Shown: positions 60,568 through 64,000 of the stretch, one piece after another | How positions within the stretch are numbered: the first letter of the stretch is position 1 | Layout of the letters: each line of letters begins with the position of its first letter | Source: Microbacterium algeriense | GTDB taxonomy: Bacteria > Actinomycetota > Actinomycetes > Actinomycetales > Microbacteriaceae | DNA length: 64,000 nt | NCBI RefSeq assembly: GCF_008868005.1 | Contig: NZ_WAAO01000002.1 | Location: 186,001 to 250,000, forward strand | Direction: 5' to 3' | Position numbers and translations under genes: made by a program | The notes under the pieces: generated by a model | What the model saw: the letters and a program-made list of their open reading frames with translations, nothing else | What the model was told of the DNA's origin: nothing | The model's database searches: none

Positions 60568-61340
60568 CGGCCTCCTTCCCGCTCGCGGGCACGGTCGCCT
60601 CGCGGCTGGAGCACGTGACTCGCACCGGCTCGACGAACGCCGACCTCCGGGCGCACGCGGAGGACGCGGAGGGCTGGCCGCACCTGTCGGTCCTGACCAC
60701 GCACGACCAGGCGGCAGGACGAGGCCGCCTCGATCGCACGTGGGTGGCGCCGGCCGGCTCCGCCCTCGCGGTCTCGGTCCTGCTTCGGGAGCTTCCTGCC
60801 GCCCCGACCGCACGGGGATGGATCCCGCTCGCCGCCGGTGCCGCGATGGCGGCTGCCGTCGCCGAGCAGCTGCCGGGACGCGACGTCGCCCTGAAGTGGC
60901 CGAACGACGTCCTGGTCGACGGACGCAAGATCTGCGGCATCCTCGCTGAGGCGACGACAGGGGCGGTGGTCCTCGGCGCAGGTGTGAACACGCGCATGAC
61001 GGCCGAACAGCTGCCGGTGCCGACGGCGACCTCGTTCGCGGTGCTCGGCGCCGACGTCGACGAGGATCGTCTGCTCTCCGGCTACCTCACGACGCTCGAC
61101 GGCTACCTGTGCGGCCTCCTCCAGGCGGGCGACGCCATCGCGAGCGGCCTTCACGACGCTGTCTCGGCACGATGCGCGACGCTCGCGCACACGGTCCGGG
61201 TCTCGATGCCGGGCGATCGCGTCGTCGAGGGAACCGCTTCGCGCCTCGACCGCGAGGGACGCCTGGTGGTGGTCGTCGACGGCGCGGAGCACGCGATCTC
61301 GGCCGGTGACGTCGTGCACGTGCGTCCGGCCGGAAGCTGA
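60564..61340 (+). CDS. birA: Biotin-[acetyl-CoA-carboxylase] ligase
   Basis: The 258-residue monofunctional (group I) biotin ligase has TGSTNADL, DQAAGRGRLDRTW (biotinyl-AMP loop) and LKWPNDVLVDGRKICGILAE, with a C-terminal SH3-like domain (about 210-258). The N-terminal DNA-binding domain of E. coli BirA is missing, so it is not a repressor. It biotinylates acyl-CoA carboxylases. Starts within the preceding gene's stop (ATGA). Confidence 0.94.
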   Translation: MTASFPLAGTVASRLEHVTRTGSTNADLRAHAEDAEGWPHLSVLTTHDQAAGRGRLDRTWVAPAGSALAVSVLLRELPAAPTARGWIPLAAGAAMAAAVAEQLPGRDVALKWPNDVLVDGRKICGILAEATTGAVVLGAGVNTRMTAEQLPVPTATSFAVLGADVDEDRLLSGYLTTLDGYLCGLLQAGDAIASGLHDAVSARCATLAHTVRVSMPGDRVVEGTASRLDREGRLVVVVDGAEHAISAGDVVHVRPAGS

Positions 61341-61390
61341 CACGCCGCGGTACAGCCGGGGATGTCGCCGATCACGGGCACAATGGTGGG

Positions 61391-61945
61391 GTGACCCAGC
61401 CTGTGACGCTCGGCGGGCGGCCCCTGATGCCGCCACCCGGTACGCCTGCGGAAGAGCTGCTGATCGCGCGCTTCCGCAGTCACGCGCGCCGGCTGTTCTG
61501 GTCGGCGCTCGTGCTCATCGCGACCTTCGGGGCCACGGCCTATCTCTACGGCAACCTCCCCGAGGGGTTCGAGGACTGGATGCTGCTCGCCGCCGCCGGT
61601 GCGCTCGTCCTGATCGCCGTCGTCATCCCCTTCGTGGTCTGGTTCTCCCGGAGCACGACCGTCACGACGCGGCGCGTCATCGCGCATCAGGGCGTCGGCG
61701 CACGTCGCCGTCGTGAGATGTCGCACTCCCGCGGCTACACGATCGCGGTTCGCCGCGGTCCGCTGCAACGCCTGTGGGGCACGGGGACCATCACGCTGTC
61801 GAACGGCGTGGATGCGCCGCTGCGGCTGTCGAACGTGCCGAACGTGACGCTCGTGCATGAGACCCTCGCCGATCAGATCGAGGTCGGCCAGATCCTCGCG
61901 CACCGCGATGCGCAGTCCGGCGGGGACGAACCCGGCTCGCTGTGA
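61391..61945 (+). CDS. Membrane protein with bacterial PH domain
   Basis: The 184-residue protein has two membrane helices (about 38-56 and 62-84) followed by a bPH_2-type domain (VIAHQGVGARRRREMSHSRGYTIAVRRGPLQRLWGTGTI). It corresponds to the Rv3278c gene beside birA (from memory). Function unknown. GTG 61391 is six bases after CACAAT. A GC-rich hairpin follows. Confidence 0.82.
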   Translation: MTQPVTLGGRPLMPPPGTPAEELLIARFRSHARRLFWSALVLIATFGATAYLYGNLPEGFEDWMLLAAAGALVLIAVVIPFVVWFSRSTTVTTRRVIAHQGVGARRRREMSHSRGYTIAVRRGPLQRLWGTGTITLSNGVDAPLRLSNVPNVTLVHETLADQIEVGQILAHRDAQSGGDEPGSL

Positions 61946-61946
61946 C

Positions 61947-61973
61947 CCGAGACGGGTCCTCGCGCCGTCTCGG
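61947..61973 (+). terminator. Hairpin after the PH-domain gene
   Basis: CCGAGACG (61947-61954) pairs exactly with CGTCTCGG (61966-61973) around an 11-base loop, beginning one base after the stop codon. There is no T-run. It probably separates the PH gene from purK. Confidence 0.45.
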
Positions 61974-62042
61974 CGTCGCGTCCGATGTCGAGCGGGCGGC
62001 TCCCGGTGCGGAAGAATGGGGGCAGACGAATGGAGGCGGCAC

Positions 62043-63167
62043 ATGGCGCTGCGAGTTGGCGTGATCGGCGGAGGACAGCTGGCCCGGATGATGATCGCCC
62101 CGGCGGTCGAACTGGGACTCGATCTGAGAGTGCTCGCCGAGGAGGACGGCATGTCCGCCGGACTCGCGGCCACGGCGGTCGGTGACTATCGCGATCTCGA
62201 GGCCGTGCGCGCCTTCGTCGCGGACGTCGACGTCGTGACCTTCGACCATGAGCACGTCCCGCAGGAGGTGCTGCGCGCTCTCGTCGCCGACGGGGTCGTC
62301 GTGCACCCCGGCCCGGACGCCCTCCAGTTCGCGCAGGACAAGCTGGTGATGCGCGCTCGCCTCGCCGAGCTCGGGGTGCCGCAGCCGGATTGGGCGCCCG
62401 TGCGCTCGATCGACGAGCTGCAGGCGTTCCTCGACGAGCACGGCGGCGCGGGGGTCGTGAAGACGCCGCGCGGTGGCTACGACGGCAAGGGCGTGCGCGT
62501 CGTGCGGGCTGCCGGCGAGGCCGAGGACTGGATGGACGCGCTTGACCATGGCGACGCGCTCCTCGTGGAGGAGCTCGTGCCGTTCGTCCGCGAGCTCGCG
62601 CAGCAGGTGGCCCGTCGTCCGAGCGGTGAGATCGTGGCGTACCCCGTGGTGGAGACCGTGCAGCGAGACGGGGTCTGCGCCGAGGTCATCGCGCCCGCGC
62701 CGGCCGCGGGTGAGCGGTTGACCGCCGTGGCCAGGGGCATCGGCGAGTCGATCGCCGAGGGACTCGGCGTCACGGGGATGCTCGCCGTCGAGCTCTTCGA
62801 GACCGACGACGAGCGCATCCTCGTCAACGAGCTCGCGATGCGGCCGCACAACAGCGGACACTGGAGCCAGGACGGGGCGGTCACGGGGCAGTTCGAGCAG
62901 CACCTGCGGGCGGTCGCGGACCTGCCGCTGGGCAGCACGGCTGCGCGTGCGCCCTGGTCCGTCATGGTGAACATCCTCGGCGGTCCGGCGGAGGGCACTC
63001 TCGGTGACCGTTTCGCGGCGGCAATGGCCGAGCACCCCCAGGCGAAGATCCACACCTACGGCAAGGCCCCCCGCCCCGGTCGCAAGGTCGGACACGTCAA
63101 CGTCGCCGACGAGGATCTTGATGACGCGGTGTACGTGGCCCGCGCCGTCGCCGCGCACTTCGACTGA
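62043..63167 (+). CDS. purK: N5-carboxyaminoimidazole ribonucleotide synthase
   Basis: The 374-residue ATP-grasp enzyme carboxylates AIR with bicarbonate and ATP in purine synthesis. N-terminal GVIGGGQLARMM, FDHEHVP, VKTPRGGYDGKG (ATP-grasp loop), EVIAPAP, VELFETDD, NELAMRPHNSGHWS and the terminal GKAPRPGRKVGHVN all match PurK. GGAGG about nine bases upstream of ATG 62043. Followed by purE after 81 bases with its own -10, as in other actinobacteria. Confidence 0.95.
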   Translation: MALRVGVIGGGQLARMMIAPAVELGLDLRVLAEEDGMSAGLAATAVGDYRDLEAVRAFVADVDVVTFDHEHVPQEVLRALVADGVVVHPGPDALQFAQDKLVMRARLAELGVPQPDWAPVRSIDELQAFLDEHGGAGVVKTPRGGYDGKGVRVVRAAGEAEDWMDALDHGDALLVEELVPFVRELAQQVARRPSGEIVAYPVVETVQRDGVCAEVIAPAPAAGERLTAVARGIGESIAEGLGVTGMLAVELFETDDERILVNELAMRPHNSGHWSQDGAVTGQFEQHLRAVADLPLGSTAARAPWSVMVNILGGPAEGTLGDRFAAAMAEHPQAKIHTYGKAPRPGRKVGHVNVADEDLDDAVYVARAVAAHFD

Positions 63168-63248
63168 GCGGCGCGTCACCGAGCAGACATGCGATTCAAG
63201 CGCGCGCCGTTCGGGGAATCTCCCAGCACCAGACCGTAGCCTGATCTG

Positions 63249-63764
63249 GTGACCGAGCCACTGCACTCCTCCGCCGCGCCCCTGGTCGGCGTCGTCATGG
63301 GATCCGACTCCGACTGGCGCGTGATGAGCGACGCCTCTCAGGCCCTCACGGACTTCGGCATCCCGCACGAGGTCGAGGTGGTCTCGGCGCACCGGACTCC
63401 GGACAAGCTCATGTCCTATGCGCGTGAGGCGCGGTCCCGCGGCATCCGGGTCATCATCGCCGGCGCCGGGGGAGCAGCCCATCTTCCCGGCATGCTCGCG
63501 TCGATGACGCCGCTGCCGGTGGTCGGGGTTCCGGTCCCGCTCGCCTACCTCGACGGGATGGACTCGCTGCTCTCGATCGTGCAGATGCCGGCGGGCATCC
63601 CCGTCGCGACGGTCTCGATCGGCGGCGCGCGCAACGCCGGTCTGCTCGCCGCTCGCATCCTCGGCACCGCTGACGACGCGCTCGCCGACCGGGTCGAGGC
63701 GTATGCCCGCGACCTCGAGGCGCAGGTCGAGGCGAAGAACGAACGGCTGAAGGACTCGCTGTGA
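63249..63764 (+). CDS. purE: N5-carboxyaminoimidazole ribonucleotide mutase
   Basis: The 171-residue class I PurE moves the carboxyl group from N5-CAIR to C4 (CAIR). [16 protein letters not shown] and [12 protein letters not shown] are complete. GTG 63249 is six bases after TAGCCT (63237-63242). Overlaps the next gene by four bases (GTGA). Confidence 0.95.
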   Translation: MTEPLHSSAAPLVGVVMGSDSDWRVMSDASQALTDFGIPHEVEVVSAHRTPDKLMSYAREARSRGIRVIIAGAGGAAHLPGMLASMTPLPVVGVPVPLAYLDGMDSLLSIVQMPAGIPVATVSIGGARNAGLLAARILGTADDALADRVEAYARDLEAQVEAKNERLKDSL

Positions 63765-64000
63765 CCCTTGCGCCGCCGCGCGCATCGCAGCGCCCGCTCA
63801 TCGAGACCCGGCCGCTGCGGCACCCGGATTCGTCTGATCCCGGGATGATGGCGAAGCGGGGCTGGTGGCTCGTCGCCCTGAACCTCGTGCTGCCCGGATC
63901 CGCACAGATCCTCGCAGGCAATCGTCGGCTCGGCCGATTCGGGCTCGGCGCGACGCTGGTGGCCTGGCTGCTGGTGCTCGTGACCGCAGGACTGGCCCTG
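63761..64000 (+). CDS. LytR-CpsA-Psr family protein, N-terminus (partial)
   Basis: Only 80 residues are present, running off the right edge. Basic N-terminus, then [24 protein letters not shown] and [14 protein letters not shown] sequence and a hydrophobic helix, the membrane anchor seen in actinobacterial LCP proteins beside purE. LCP enzymes attach wall polymers to peptidoglycan; the catalytic domain lies outside the window, so the call rests on the N-terminus and context. Confidence 0.65.
   Translation, partial: MTLAPPRASQRPLIETRPLRHPDSSDPGMMAKRGWWLVALNLVLPGSAQILAGNRRLGRFGLGATLVAWLLVLVTAGLAL

Noticed and set aside
63169..63209. Terminator between purK and purE
   Set aside because: CGGCGCG and CGCGCCG arms exist but are 27 bases apart with no T-run; in this GC content that is expected by chance.
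1..64000. CRISPR arrays, insertion sequences, prophage or integrase genes
   Set aside because: No direct-repeat array, transposase, terminal repeats or phage genes were found; the only tRNA is not followed by an integrase or a repeated 3' end.

Overview
The window is about 70% G+C chromosomal DNA from a Gram-positive actinobacterium. Gene content and order point to Microbacteriaceae, most likely Microbacterium or a close relative. Supporting signs are the diaminopimelate genes, TatB, a LytR-CpsA-Psr (LCP) protein, AdnAB in place of RecBCD, DUF3117/DUF3107/UPF0182 proteins, and many genes whose start codon lies 6-7 bases after a TANNNT -10 box (leaderless transcripts). I see no insertion sequence, prophage, integrase, CRISPR array or rRNA. 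One tRNA gene (initiator tRNA-fMet) is present.

Layout. 0-7.5 kb: a secreted lytic-transglycosylase-like protein, glutaminase with an MFS exporter, an XRE-cupin regulator divergent from azlCD, then ferredoxin and dapC. 7.7-20.3 kb: citrate synthase, a DEAD-box helicase, dapD/dapE, a GT-C mannosyltransferase-like protein, DUF3117, an O-methyltransferase, tatB, Mrp, DUF1003, an MgtE-N/CBS protein and a YflT-type stress protein. From memory this order largely follows the M. tuberculosis dapD to Rv1234 segment, but sigE-rseA-htrA is missing from it. 20.3-25.7 kb: phosphotransferase, aminopeptidase P, an exo/endonuclease-phosphatase protein, a PHP phosphoesterase and DUF817.

25.7-30.1 kb: a four-gene minus-strand operon with visibly lower G+C. 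It encodes a small I36/beta-gamma-crystallin-like protein, an unknown lipoprotein, a peptidoglycan-binding MacA-like adaptor and a fused MacB-like ABC transporter. A perfect palindrome lies just upstream. This is the best candidate here for an undescribed export or defence cassette.

30.2-51.5 kb: a DEAD-box helicase, a ferritin-like protein, DUF3107, adnA-adnB, a degenerate kinase-like protein, nudC, a short uvrD2-type helicase, an orphan cyclodehydratase-like protein whose gene overlaps uvrD2 antisense, a zincin-like protein, a PDZ-Lon protease and UPF0182. This again matches a mycobacterial block (rhlE back to Rv3193c). It ends with a universal stress protein.

51.5-64 kb: tRNA-fMet, a nitrilase, an aminotransferase, an HtrA protease, three glycerophosphotransferase-family genes plus a GT2 glycosyltransferase (anionic wall polymer), birA, a PH-domain protein, purK, purE and the start of an LCP ligase. 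BirA/PH/purK/purE is a third conserved block. The polymerase genes and the LCP protein suggest that a wall-teichoic-acid-like polymer is made and attached to peptidoglycan.
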